DNA of 64,000 bases. Origin: Trachythela sp. YZ-2020 (taxonomy: Eukaryota; Cnidaria; Anthozoa; Malacalcyonacea; Clavulariidae). The notes beneath the pieces are model-generated. The model saw only the letters and a list, made by a program, of their open reading frames with translations, was not told where the DNA came from and ran no database searches. The DNA is taken from positions 7,209,501 to 7,273,500 of the forward strand of contig JADLSH010000393.1 in assembly GCA_016169945.1 (NCBI GenBank), read 5' to 3'. The position numbers were made by a program, and so were the translations under genes. This document shows, one piece after another, positions 21,925 through 33,806 of this stretch (the first letter of the stretch is position 1; each line of letters starts with the position of its first letter).

Positions 21925-24047
21925 GTATGAATGGAAGAAGGGGTCTTATGAGTAACCTTTCAGCCTCTTGCAGCCATGCCAAGAAAAGTCCCCTTTAGAA
22001 ACATATTCTAACATAACCCCAAAAGGAAATTCTATGGATGTTAACCGGCGAGTAGTTTATCATTCAATTGAGACTGGTGGCGGTTATGAAAGTTTAGCAT
22101 CATTTTGTAGCATAATGAACATGCCTTGTTTGACCAAAAGAGCTTACTATCAGCACTTAGATGTTATTTTAGATGCTCTTGAGTTAGAAGCAAAACAAGA
22201 CATGAAGGAGGCTGCACAAAGGCTACAACAACACATTTTGAAAGAAAATGGTAGTGAAGATGCAGACGCTGTTGTGGATGCCATGGAAGCAGAAGGAGCT
22301 GTAGTTTTATGGAGCAGGTCGTTGGATCTGCATAGCATCAGATACAGGTGGATGGTATCGGATGGCGACAGTAAAGCTCTTAGTTCGGTCGAAGATACTT
22401 ATGATGGGATGAAGGTGGAGAAGCTGGATTGTGTAGGACATGTCCAAAAACGAATGGGAAAGCGCCTTCTATCTCTCAAAGCAGCAACAAAAGGCAAGCT
22501 TGCTGATAGCAAGACTGTTGGAGGACGAGGTCATCTCACCGAAGAGAAGATAAAGAAAATCCAACGCTATTATGGGTTGGCTATTAGGCAAAACACCTTG
22601 TCTACAACAAACCCAACCGAAAAATATGTTGCAGTAAGTGTATACACAATGAAAAAAAAACATAATTGCCATTCTACACCACTCTATCCATCCCAAAGAC
22701 CGACAAAAGCAACACAGGTTTTGTCCTGTTGGAGCAAATTCGTGGTGCAAGTATAAGCAAGATCTCGTCATGGGAACATCCATGTATAAAGGTGATGATT
22801 GTTTGCCAGACGTTTTTCTGGAGCTACTGCAACCCACATTCATGGCCCTTAGTGAAAGTAAGCTTTTAGAAAGATGCGTTCGTGGTGCAACTCGGAATAA
22901 CAATGAGTGCATCAATTAATTGGTGTGGGCTCGGTGTCCCAAACATAAGCATCATGGGGTGAAAGTTGTCCGCTGTGCGGTAGCATCTGCTGTTGGACAC
23001 TTTCATAGTGGTGCTGCTAGCAGAGAGTTATGCAGCAGGTACTTTCCATACCAGCAGGTAAATTTACCAAGATGGCCTCACGTTCACGAGACAAAAAAAC
23101 GAGTCAGAAAATCGGACCACGCCACAAGTGACAAACAGAAAAGACGGCGTCAAGCAGAACAATGAAAGAAAACCCGTGAAGAAGAGGCTCTACGCGATGC
23201 AGAAGGCACAACATATGAGGCAGGAGGTTTCTGATCATCTAGGGTAACTATTTTGTACAAAATGTAATCTCAACTTGCTGAAAAACAATCTTGATTAACT
23301 TTTAAAGACATTTCAAACTTTAAAGCTCGTTTTCTCATTACATGTATTTTTCGGGTTCGAGAAAGGATATCTCATGATGTATTCAATCAATTGACTTGAG
23401 ATTGTCAGTGCCGTTTCCTTCCACAGTGCTTTGTGTTATAAGCATAGACTTTTTTCATATGTGTCTCTAAGCAAAGTTATTTGAGAATGAGTGTGTGATA
23501 AAATGTAGGTTAACTTTGTACCCCCGCTGCGGCAACATAATTTTGTCTCCTAAAAAGTTCTATGCTCATAACACACAATGATGTGTGTACTCTAAACTAA
23601 AACAATTTTTACATCATTTCTGCCAATTTGTGAACAGATATCTTTTCTCAACTGCACCATAGTTATGCTCGGCATGAGGTAAATGTATTTGGGTGGTGTC
23701 ATATTACAAACCAGTTTAGGCAAAAATGAATGCAATATTCAGATTCTATGATTAATGAGCTTTCTTCTGATATATAGGTTTGTATGGTTACGTTGGATAG
23801 TGTTGATTTTATTTCGATTTCTAAAAAGGTCCTTTTTTCATGTATACCCCCGCCTTAAATTTAAAGTTTTATGTAATAAAGTACGAAACGAACAATGTGT
23901 ATCGTCCAGAAAAATTTTTTTTACCCAAGAATTTTGACCAAGACGGAATAATTCCATGTCCTACAAACACGAATTAGGGTTAGGGTTTACTTTCGTAGTT
24001 TACTTTCGTTATTTGCTGGACATGGATAATTCCATAGAGATAATTCC

Positions 24048-25132
24048 AATGCAGACATTTGAAGCTGCATTGGAGTAGCCATTATTCATGAATATAATTT
24101 TATACTGGACTCATCTGTGAGCGATTAGGCTGTTGTTGCCCTCCTGGCCTCCTTCAGTGCTAGTCCCTCTGATGGCTACAGTGACACAAAGAGCCAACAT
24201 TAATTTATGAATATTCTAGTCAGTGAAATCACTGAAATGCAAGTGGCGAATACAAGATGTCACATTGATATACTCAGTCCTTATTATAAGAATGTTAAAT
24301 GAGGGGGTAATGGGGTATTTTCGTGGTTCGTATCGAGCTAATGTTATAACTCGTTCTTCGTTTCATCAGCTTTTTATTATTAAACATGTTTCTATCCTTC
24401 CATAAATGGCGTGCATCGTGTCTGTGGTTTATTCAATATTCGAATAATAAAATTTGACAGAGTTAGACTACGTAAGATCATGAAAACCGTAAAGAATACG
24501 AGAAGCGGCCATATTGTGATATGTAAAAGACTTTTAGATAGGATAGCTGCAGGTTATAGACTACAAATATTTTTTTCCCTGGCTTCAGCACTTCCTTCTT
24601 TTATTTTTCTTCAGGATTATTGAATATTATTTTCCATGCTTCAGGATTGTACCCCCCCCCCCCCTCATTACCCCCCTCTTAAATCACCACATAAGCCAAC
24701 CTAGCTCGTAAAAAAGTCTGAATATGCCAAGATTCTACTAGGCTATGTGTTTACAATTATAAATATTCATAAGACATGAACGGTGTTACGTCATTTGGTG
24801 CGCCAAGTGTGAAGAAATTATTTTGGTTATTTGATATAACCAAATTAAATCACATTTTTAAAATTGGTTATTTAATATAACCAAGTAATTTGAAGTTGGT
24901 TATTTGATATAACCAATATGTACTAAGTTGGTTATTTGATATAACCAAATCAATGCACGCACACAGAAGTGGTTATTTCAAATAACCAACTTTCTTTACT
25001 AAAATCTCGGTACAAAAAGTGGTTATTTGAAATAACCAATTCAAGCTTTTTGGTTATTTAATATAATAAATTAAATCATTAAAAAACTCTACATAAAACA
25101 GCTAAATAATAAAAACACATTTGGCGCCCCAT
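24048..25132. repeat. Right TIR of the Mutator-like element
   Basis: Complement of the left TIR at 11750-12742, including the series of GGTTAT palindromes at about 24820-25070. It is longer because of a TTAA-flanked insertion at 24299-24678 and lacks the leader-exon sequence found in the left TIR. Confidence 0.85.
24299..24678. mobile_element. TTAA-flanked MITE inside the right TIR
   Basis: A 380 bp block absent from the left TIR, flanked by TTAA on both sides (24295-24298 and 24679-24682). Its ends are inverted: GAGGGGGTAATGGGG on the left and the complement of GAGGGGGGTAATGAGG on the right. TTAA duplication is the piggyBac signature. Comparison with the uninterrupted left TIR gives an empty site with a single TTAA. 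No ORF. Confidence 0.7.
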
Positions 25133-25692
25133 ATACAGGCACTCACCAATTATGGTGACTTTTACAAGATATAATTTAACTTCCTTCCTTGACATCATTA
25201 ACCTAAGACTTTTAACTTCTTGATATAAGCCAAAACACACTTATTCAAATATAAATCCACAAATTTAACGTCGCACACACAAATAATTGCCAATCTACAA
25301 ATACTACATGAAGTACATCTACTTGATTGCTACATACACAATCGCATCCCTCCATCACAATCCATATCCTCTATTCACCCCCACTATCCACATACATTAC
25401 AATTACAGCCCCAATACACATGACAGAACACACGCAATTTATACTAACGCAAATTCAGCAATCGCCCTTTCTGCCCACTGATCCTAAGCAAGACAGTTCT
25501 ATACAAGCGCTCCCATAGCTACAAAGAAAATCTTCTACAACTCTCAACAATGGCCCGTCGCATCGGTCTGCATAAGAACAAAGAGTTTGGTATGACACTA
25601 CAACTTTTATTTCATACATATATTATTTTTGTTTATCCTTGTTTGCCTTCAAAATTCTTTCTTCTATCTTTCTCAAACATGTGCCAACCCTG

Positions 25693-25736
25693 ATCCCCGC
25701 TGATGAGTCCATGAGGGACGAAATGCGTACAGGGAT
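25693..25736 (+). ncRNA. Hammerhead ribozyme (type I, minimal stem III) of PLE-1
   Basis: All core parts are present on the plus strand. The CTGATGA core is at 25700-25706. Stem II is GTCC/GGAC (25707-25710 with 25716-25719) around a 5 nt loop. GAAA is at 25720-25723. Stem III is a single A-U pair closing loop TGCG, and cleavage is expected after A25729. Stem I pairs ATCCCCG (25693-25699) with CAGGGAT (25730-25736), with one C-A mismatch. Such one-pair stem III hammerheads are established features of Penelope-like elements, where they self-cleave transcripts in the LTR-like repeat. Confidence 0.9.
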
Positions 25737-26140
25737 TCTGAAATATATACATATATTTCCTTCTTCTCTTTAACTAATTTTTACATGCCTCTATACAAGA
25801 TTTTCAGTAACAGCGTGACCAGTCTCGTATCATCGTATGAGCCTGAGGCACATTTTTATACACCACATTTACACTTACATTAAAACACAACCTTTATGTT
25901 ATACTTATAACTCACATACTCTCATTTTTTAGGTCTACATTCATATAAACATTTTACTTTTATTTTTTTTACATTTGGCATAACAATAAAACATTGTCTT
26001 GCCTTCCAACACATGGTCAATACACGATCATATTTCATACTTATGTTTTCCACTTCGCAGCTCACTTAGGGACTGTTGTTACAATTATAAATGATTTACC
26101 ACCATTATGGTTCTCATTACCTATATCTAAACTTAAAAAT

Positions 26141-28242
26141 TTGGTAAAGCTGGTATGTATGAATAATTCATAAGAACTATATTAAATCTATAGAAACATT
26201 GTAGGATCTACTGATGATATGTATTATGTTTGAATACATAAATTTCACTTCAAAATTTCAAAAAAACCTCGAGTCAATCAGCAAATGTGTGACACTGGCC
26301 GATACTTAACCTATTAAACTTAAAATATAGCTCACTAATCTCACTATAAAATTAGATATTGAATTTTAATAAAGAGTAAAGGCTGTCACAATGTGGCTGT
26401 GTGACTAACGCCAGCTTACAATCGTGAATTATGATCTATCGAATACTGTAAGACAAAGCAAAAGTGTGATGAGGATTAATTTATTAGGGTCAGTTCAACA
26501 TAAATATGTGAATATTTTTACTATTTCTATTTAATACATGTACAGAGCTGTATATCAGATCTGTCACATAGATTTCTGAATACTTTAGCTTGTTTACCCA
26601 CAGGTTGTTAAGCCACAATGGACCATTCCATTTCATATAGGCACACTGTATTGAAGAGTTCCTTCATAACTCTCTTAGAATAAAATCTTTTGAACCCCCT
26701 TGGATACATTTTTATCAGTTGTATAATATGATATCATTAGTACCAAGATTTTGGGGCATCTTGTTTGGTAGAACTAATAGTGGAAGGTGTTTTTGTAGAT
26801 GGAATACTCAAACAAAAATTTATATACATCTATTTCCTAGCTCCCTGGATCAGAATATCACTAAAAATCAACATTTTGCTATTTAAAAAAAAAGCTCACT
26901 CAGAGGCTATATATACCCTTATAGGCCTAGTCACAGGGAAAATTAAGATAAAAACCTCAACCTCCCCCATTAGATATCAGGACTCCTCAATAGGAAGGGA
27001 GGGGGTGAAAATGGCCCAATGTGCACTGTTTTGCCTTGGAAGAATTAGGAGTGAGCATGGCCTGCAATAACAAAAGCATGCAAGTCAGGGGCAATTGCCT
27101 AGCCCTACACAAAATGTTTATTAACCCATTAACTGGCAGTATCCTATCACTGACTAATAAAATTGTCTGGCGTTAGACAGAGCAAAATACTAAAGTAGGG
27201 CGATTCTGGGGCATTGCAAGCTAACATGCTAATCCTAACTCAAACCCTAACCATATCTATGAGTATCTGTGTATAGCTCCAGTTTAATAGGGAAATATGA
27301 GGTATTCAAGTACATTGAAATTATTGGCCATACATACGGTCCTTAAAATTATTTGTGGACTCGTGGGCATCAATATACTAATTTTAGGCTCAGGCAACTG
27401 ATTGGTAACCAGAATAAGTCCCAAAAACTAAGTAACCGAAGAACTGATGCAGAAATTAAAGAGAAAGCAACATATATGATTTTATAACTAACTTTTAGTC
27501 TTGAATGTTAAGCGTTAATCGATCAGTCAAAGGGAAGATAAAAGGGGGAAAGTGGTAAATAGAAAAATAATCAAAAGTACTGTTAAATTTTGTTACCTGA
27601 AAGGAGCATCCCCTGCAAATAGTGGTCCCGCGAAAGTAGCGGCCGCAAAACGAAAGAAAATCGAAAGTAGGGGGAGAGTAGATTACTTACAGTGCCTGTA
27701 ATCTTGTAATGTATTGTGGTTATTATTCTTCAAAAAGATTTAAACAAGCACATATGCAGTGGGTTCAAACTACCTGAAAAATACAATTTAGTTTTAGACT
27801 GGGTAATGTGCGATTTACTAGGGAGTAGGGTACATTAGAGTACTTGTCATCTATTAATTGCTAGTTAAGACCAGTATCTAAAAAATGTGTTCTTTTATTT
27901 CCAATAAGTAATAAACTATTTATCTCCAAAAAGTCAGGTAAATTGATAGTTGATTCTGTCTTGGGATAGACAATAGGAATAAGAGTCTAGTCAATGTGGG
28001 TAGAAATGGAAAACAAACAATTTGTGATTTTCGTATATCAAAAGGGAGATAGTAATATACATGTTGCATACAGTACGTCTACACATACAGTACACAACAT
28101 ACTACGGTTGTGTATAATGCTTGACTATACTTGTTAAATATATTTGTAATGCTTCATGTTGGTCTTATTTAATTGTTTTTAAAGGCGCACATATTACATC
28201 AACGGCACGATTGTGATATAGTCATACTAACCCATAAGAAGC
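26141..28242. other. Non-coding AT-rich region
   Basis: I see no supportable gene. The right border of PLE-1 is near 26140, and the reading frame of the interrupted minus-strand exon might resume just beyond it, but the match is too short to call. The rest is AT-rich sequence without recognisable domains or repeats. Confidence 0.5.
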
Positions 28243-28868
28243 ATGGACTGGGCTATACAGTCTCTACGTATGGAACAGAAGGCTTGGGTGAGCTGTTTAT
28301 CGGAAAATGCCATTGTGACACTTTTTGAGCGATTTATGACAGGTAAAAGACGGTCGTAAAACCTTAATATTCTTTATACAAGTATTCATAACAAGCTAGT
28401 CGTTACCAAACAACACAAATGGGCAGAATTTTAGAAGCGGAAAAAATCAGGCAAATTCACCAAGGCAAACTGAATACTGAAGTATGATTAATATTTTTTT
28501 TATTACTTACACTTATTTGCTGTAACAGTGTAAGTAATTTTGACATAACGAATGTAACCTGAACTGCCACGATTCTATTTTATAGAGTAATATATAGCTG
28601 TTACTGTAATGGAAATATATTCTATTTCTGCCTATATTCCTAGGCTATATTAGTAACTATATAGTTTTCGCTTACCTCTAGGTGTCCACTACAGCCTGTT
28701 TCATGCAAGCTCAGTCGACACATGGAGTTAAGCTAAAACTATGTTTTGCTTTATCAATATGATATTGAGCACTCTTTCATTAACCAAAACATGCTCATAT
28801 ATTTATTCCTATTTGCTACATTTAGTGCAAAAGGTAAAAAGAAAGGAGGAACTAAAACAACAACAACA

Positions 28869-28907
<39 letters not shown>

Positions 28908-29213
28908 GCAGCAAAAGCAGGAACAACAGCAGCAGCACCAACAACAGCAGCAAAAGCAGGAACACCAACAACAGCAGCAACAGCAGCAGCAGCACCAACA
29001 ACAACAACAGCAACAACAACAGCAACAACAGCAGACAGCAACAGCAGACAGCAACAACAACAACAACGGCAGCAGCAACAACGGCAGCAACAACAACGGC
29101 AGCAACAACAACGGCAGCAACAACAACAACAACAACAGCAGCAGTAACAACAGCAGCAACAGCAACAACAACAGCGACAACAGCAGCAGCAACAGCAGCA
29201 GCAACAACAGCGG

Positions 29214-29248
<35 letters not shown>

Positions 29249-29280
29249 ACAACAACAGCGGCGGCAGCAACAACAGCGGC

Positions 29281-29313
<33 letters not shown>

Positions 29314-29980
29314 TACCAGTCCTACAGATGCAACCCAGCAACCACAAAGACAGCAGCAGCAACAACAACAGAAGCACCAACAGGCACAGCAACAAGGACA
29401 ACTGAAGCAACAACGTAAACAAGACGAATTACTCCCACAGCAACAGAAGCAACAACAAACACCTCCAGCAATAGAACAAGAACAGCAATGAAATATATGA
29501 AATTATCTGTTCCAAATCAAGGTTACGTTCCAAAACATAGTAAGATTTTTTTCTGGGAAAGTTGTATATTTTAAACATGTTGTTTTTAAATTTCCAAGAG
29601 AATTGTTATCTTTCTCAAAATTATTATGTTTAGGTGACACTGTTCTTGTTGTTGGAAAGCAGAACGGGAAAGCAGAGCTCTATGGAACTGTGACTGTACT
29701 ACCTGGGAGACAACTTCATTCTTGCCAAATAAGGGACGATTCGTCCAAAATAGCTTTTTCAGCACTGACTGTCAAAAATAATTATACGGCAATACCTTTC
29801 TATCCTGACAAATATGGAGAAAACAGTCTTTCCGTTGGACAGCTATATGAGTGGCCAAACACTTATATCAAAATAATAATTAAATTAGTTCACTTTATTC
29901 AATTATATTTACCTTTTCTTGTTCTCAAATGCGGAATTCTGTTTAGAGTTTTCTCAAAATATTTTAGAGAAAATGTATGA
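28243..29980 (+). CDS. Candidate spliced gene with a CAG/CAA tract, function unknown
   Basis: A first exon 28243-28342 (MDWAIQSLRM ... TLFERF) ends at a GTAAAAG donor. A middle exon would enter near 28825 and run into the long CAG/CAA tract. An exon from 29634 (after TTTAG) encodes GDTVLVVGKQNGKAELYG and about 65 further ordinary residues before running into AT-rich sequence. I recognise no family. Splice joins are inferred from consensus only and the phase through the repeat is uncertain, because the tract is open in more than one frame. It may be a real gene with a polyglutamine stretch, or exon debris around a microsatellite. Confidence 0.35.
28857..29490 (+). repeat. Long CAG/CAA trinucleotide tract
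   Basis: Over 600 bp of almost pure CAR triplets (R = A or G), with single-base slips such as GCAGACAGC near 29040 that rotate the frame between Gln, Asn/Ser and Ala/Thr runs. The last portion (about 29330-29490) reads in one frame as a Gln-rich tail ending at a TGA (EQEQQ then stop). Antisense ORFs here are compositional artefacts. Confidence 0.95.
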
Positions 29981-30704
29981 ATGGAAGTTTGTTGTCCTAC
30001 ATCGCGACACAGTTATAGGAATCTTTGGTATAAACCTGAAGAGTGTTAAGTTGGAGACCTTACGATGTAGAGCAACAGAACGGCGACGGCATTAATATGA
30101 TGATATCTTAATCTAATCATTAAAAAGCCCATTATGCACTTATTTCACAAACTCCTCCTTCAGTGCCTCACCTTTCACTAAGGTTCCAACATTAAAAGAT
30201 AAATGGCCTATATAGATATTTCACGACTTTTCTGTAATTTTTTTTTCGAATTTGAAATAAAATAACAAACACATGCAAATGCAATTTCATGATGCTAAAC
30301 ATAAAGAGAAACGTGCATGTTTATAGATTAATAAACGAAAATTATACTAGATGTGCAACTTGATTTACAAACTCCTAAATAGTTACGATGAATATCATCG
30401 TAATTGATTAATCACTGTCAACAATCGATTAATATTGATTAATCGTATTGAATAAATAAAGTCTGTGACATTTCGAAAATTAAACATCGCGAAAGTATAA
30501 GCCAATCCTAAATTTACTGCAATGAGAAGACCAGAATTCTCCTCTCGTTCTTTAACTTTTTAAGAATAATCGATTGCGAAAAATATATTAATACTACTTT
30601 AGTCTTTATACTACAATTTAGCATACAACAGGCGTCATAGTTCATACTATATATATACAATACGTAGATGGTTTTGTGTGTATGTTGGAGCTTCTTTATA
30701 GATT
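29981..30704. other. Non-coding spacer
   Basis: No gene seen. Short ATTAATCGAT-like inverted words near 30395-30445 look like simple AT-rich sequence. Confidence 0.5.
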
Positions 30705-31404
30705 TCATGACATTTTTGGCAGAAAAAGAAGTCCAATTTTTTCGCATGATTCCTTACAGAACAGGAAAACAGACTTGTCTAAACCTGGACATTTACATCT
30801 TCCACATTTCTCCTCACATGCCAAACATTTGTCAACTCTTTTTCCAATATGTGGGTACATTCCCAATTTGTGGTGGTAACTCATTGCAATTCGATGTTGC
30901 CAAACTTGTTCCAGAAAAGATAGAGATACTGGTCCAAAGACTTGCCTGCATAAAGGGGAATTATGGTAGTCCTCAACCGATTTACCTCTTTCGTTAACAA
31001 AACACAACAACGAGCGAATAGCATATGAGGATGTGTTATGAACTAAAAACCGAATGCGTTCAAGTTCTGGCAATGCGGAGATGGTTGTACCAATATGGGT
31101 GTGTGAGGTATCCGTAGCCATAGGAACGGCCTTGGAAACTATTTGTTTTGTGTGCTTTTGGATCTCTTTACTTTCAGCATTGGTTGTATGCCCTCTCTGC
31201 GTAAGAAATTGTCGCGGTTTCGTAAATATGTGCTTCTTTGGCTTAACTTCAACCGGTAATGGGTCTTTAGTAAACAGACATCTCTTTACTGTATTTACTT
31301 TGTCTGTGTTCCTAATATTTACGACAGACGATTCACAGGCACTGTTATTACCAGTTTTGTTAATTTGTAAAGCGGGTGGTTGTACTCTTCTATTTTGTCC
31401 ATTC
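30705..31404 (-). CDS. Unidentified Cys-rich ORF/exon
   Basis: An open minus-strand frame of about 233 codons from the preceding stop near 31408 to a TAG at 30705; the first ATG in frame is at 31121. The upstream part is basic and polar. The C-terminal half holds RIRFLVHNTSSYAIRSLLCF and a cysteine cluster CLACEEKCGRCKC followed by FCKESC, which looks like a zinc-binding module. I do not recognise the family. Amino-acid composition is ordinary, so it is probably coding. An acceptor-like AG at its 5' edge would make it the terminal exon of a spliced gene. Confidence 0.45.
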
Positions 31405-32841
31405 GAGTTTGACCTTCACATGGAATTCTATTCACTTCTTGCCATGTTTCGAACACGATTTTACCCGGCAAATACCGCCTTTTCCCTAAATGAATTAGAA
31501 ACAACATAAGTTTACCAAATGTATTTAAATACTTGACTGTATTATTGAAACAAAATTTTAATTTAAAGTATAAACTGATTATTATAGTTTTTGCTTTATA
31601 TACTGATTTAGCTATAGTTAGTCTTGTCTTATTATATTTTGAGTGCAACAATGACAGACGTACATGTTACAGCTAGGTGCAGGTTTGATTCCTGCCAGAA
31701 AACCTTCAGGTAAGCAGCTGTTGTTGGTAAAAATTATATTATTCCAGCTAAGCAGCTAAAAATTATATTCTTCCACTCATAACATTTAACACCCACAACT
31801 TTAAAAACTGGCTCAATTTCCGTATTAACAACCTGAATATTTATACAAACTTTATCTCAATCCTAACCTAATCTTATTAACTCTAACCTCAACCCTAAAC
31901 CTTAATTCTAGACCTTGTGAACTACTTTCAAGAAAGTAACATGGAAAGTCACCCGAAAAATTAAAATGATGGCTTTAGCTGAAAAAATAATCCAATTGGT
32001 AAATCATTGCACATGTACCTTTTCATGAAAGGTGTAACAGAACGGGGTGGGGGAGGGGGTGGGCATTTAAGCACTCATTCAGACTGGCAAAACACCAACA
32101 AAAATCTGTATCTATTTTTTGCAAAACATAAATCCAGAAAGGACTTGCAAAATTACAGATATACTTGTTGAAAATGATAACATAGTTTATGGGAAAGAAC
32201 AAAATTCAAAGTGAATAAATAGCAAGGATGTGGGTAGTGAAGTAAGTGAAAATAATTCCATTGATGGTAGGAGCATTTGGAGCATGGTACTAAGAAGATA
32301 ACATGGGTAAAGAAGATTGGTGTGAAAGTAAGAACAACAATTACAAAAAAACTACTAAATGAAGGACTGCTAGAGTACCATAATCTCTTTAAGATGCTCC
32401 CTCTCAAATAAGACTCTCCCCCCTTTCAGATGAAGGAATTTAATTATTAATGGACCCCAGGGCTGGCCAACTAAGCAAAATACGAATATGAAGCTATTTT
32501 CATATAGCATAAAGGAATTGGCACCCGGGCAGGTACAGCTATTTCACTTATCGGACCACCCTTCTTCCATGTAAACCACCCTGCAAGTGAAGGTTTTACA
32601 GCCTTATCGCCTCATTCAATACAAGCAGATTCAACGTCAAATCCTTCAAATGTAGTATAATGTATGAATTATAATACAAGCACGCTATCTATTATAGTAT
32701 TTTTGCACTCCTCGTTTTAGTTGTTTGTATCTATTCGCTTCAATCGAATTTCGCGGTATATTTCTTCACCATTTCCAGCGCAAATGGCGAGGTACTTCCA
32801 CTGGGTACTTCATGCAAACCATACTAAATTATCTTTTCCTT
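31405..32841. other. Non-coding region
   Basis: No gene seen. It includes a pair of related AGCTAAGCAGCTA words near 31735-31760 and a G-rich run near 32045. Otherwise AT-rich. Confidence 0.5.
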
Positions 32842-33075
32842 TCTCTAGCAATGGCCCAAATATGTGCCCAATTTCTATTTCAGAGGGTTTTATATATAGT
32901 TATTATGAAAATAATTTTGGGTAGCCATGCCATAAAACTACTATACCCCTCCAGCAATGTCCCAAATATGTGTCCAATTTCTATTTCAGCGGGTTTTATA
33001 GATATTAGAAAATAATTTTGGGTACAATTTCACAGACATGCTATAAAACTACTATACCCCTCTAGCAATGGCCCA

Positions 33076-33106
<31 letters not shown>

Positions 33107-33806
33107 GCATTTATTTTAACACGATAGGTATTTACAGCATGAGCTGATGGGGTCGTGTAGTTATATCCTAACAATTAAAATTAAAAATTACACTTACAAA
33201 ACAAATATATAAATAAGTTAGTGTTATTATTTACACTTCAGTTTTAAGAACCATGCAGTGTTTCTAGATATTAATAATTAGTCGAACATTGTATCACTCA
33301 AGAATTCTTGTTTGGCAACAGTATTTTTAAAAGTGTCCAAGGATTCTAATTTCCTGGATTAATTGTTAAGATTGTTCCACAACACTGATCCCTTGTAAGT
33401 TATGGATTTCTTCATGACTTCCGTTTTAGGTCTTGGCAAGGATAAACAGCTTTCATTTCTAAGATTGTATGTGCTTGATCGTTAAATTGCGTTTTGTTAG
33501 TTGATCCCCACACTACTAAACCATAAGTTACCGAGGGAAAAACCACTTTATAGTAAAAATCTAACCTAGCTTTAGTTGGTAAAAAATACAAAGATTTTAA
33601 TAGATTTATTTTCTGTGAGAAAGATTGTGTTAACTCCAATATGTGCTTGACCCATTTTAGCTCATCGTCTACTTCCATTCCTAAACATCTTTTGGAGTGA
33701 ACTCGTTTGATGCAATAATCTCCTAACATTATTCCTCTGAGTGGTCCAATGAATTTTTTCCTTCCGATCAGCATATATTCCGTTTTTCCTGGGTGAGGTG
33801 TGAGGG
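33076..33806 (-). mobile_element. 5'-truncated non-LTR retrotransposon (CR1/Jockey-like)
   Basis: Read on the minus strand, 33774-33412 encodes the end of a LINE RT: KRCLGMEVDDELKWVKHI, LLKSLYFLPTKARLDFYYK and YGLVVWGS. A short 3' UTR leads to an (AAT)n tail at 33076-33106, as expected for the 3' end of a minus-strand insertion. Both edges lie within the same position of a minisatellite unit (the AAAT before ATGTGCCC), with AAAT present on each side, so the insertion is datable after the array formed. The ORF start is an artefact of truncation. Confidence 0.85.

Larger units (their letters stand above)
13787..23234 (+). pseudogene. Mutator-like transposase gene, split by a transposon and internally deleted
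   Basis: Exon A (13787-14144) starts MVRKKARHVYRKKRRGKPF, has a GYRLIDMDKL segment and ends at a GTAAAG donor. Exon B starts at 14392, is broken at 14415 by the nested element and resumes at 21928. When one GTA is removed the frame rejoins perfectly. Downstream: VVYHSIETGGGYESLASFC, RWMVSDGDSKAL, KLDCVGHVQKRMGKRL, GGRGHLTEEKI, FCPVGANSWCKYK, VWARCPKHKHHGVKVV and a C-terminal YEAGGF. These match, from memory, the animal PF20700-type Mutator-like family. Compared with that family, about 80 residues around the first catalytic Asp (an FDGTW-type motif) are missing between KENGSEDADAVVD and EGAVVLWSRS. A frameshift lies in an A9 run near 22655, with stops near 22918 and 23165. This copy is not functional. 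Confidence 0.85.
11750..25132 (+). mobile_element. Mutator-like DNA transposon (13.4 kb, containing a nested element)
   Basis: The ends are inverted repeats: ATGGGGCGCCAAATGTG at 11750 and its complement ending at 25132. The flanks show a target duplication, ATACAGGT (11742-11749) versus ATACAGGC (25133-25140), 7 of 8 matching. Long TIRs of about 1 kb and an 8-9 bp TSD are normal for Mutator-like elements. The coding strand is plus, with a Mutator-family transposase split by another transposon (14416-21924). Two further MITEs sit inside, at 12867-13233 and 24299-24678. Without the insertions the element would be about 5 kb. Confidence 0.85.
10524..26140 (+). mobile_element. Penelope-like element (PLE-1), interrupted by a Mutator-like insertion
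   Basis: The left part (10524-11741) holds the 3' end of a Penelope RT plus downstream sequence. The right part (25133-26140) is an LTR-like region with a hammerhead ribozyme, closely matching 51.6-52.5 kb. The 11750-25132 element lies between them with a target duplication, so the two parts were once contiguous. The 5' end is truncated inside the RT and abuts a coding exon of the minus-strand DUF6589-type gene. Homology to the second copy ends near 26140, in the sequence CTTAAAAAT. Confidence 0.7.

Noticed and set aside
21968..22338. A separate gene start at 21968
   Set aside because: The frame is the continuation of the Mutator-like exon broken at 14415; its first ATG is internal.
23970..23992. 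TTAGGGTTAGGG telomere-like sequence
   Set aside because: Only two units, inside a transposon; not a telomere or clear interstitial array.
28754..29422. Long antisense Cys/Leu-rich ORFs across the CAG tract
   Set aside because: Pure composition artefacts of the trinucleotide repeat.
30705..31404. Middle exon of the DUF6589/ankyrin gene
   Set aside because: It lies in the right strand and interval, but I see none of the family's motifs and the protein order leaves little room for it.
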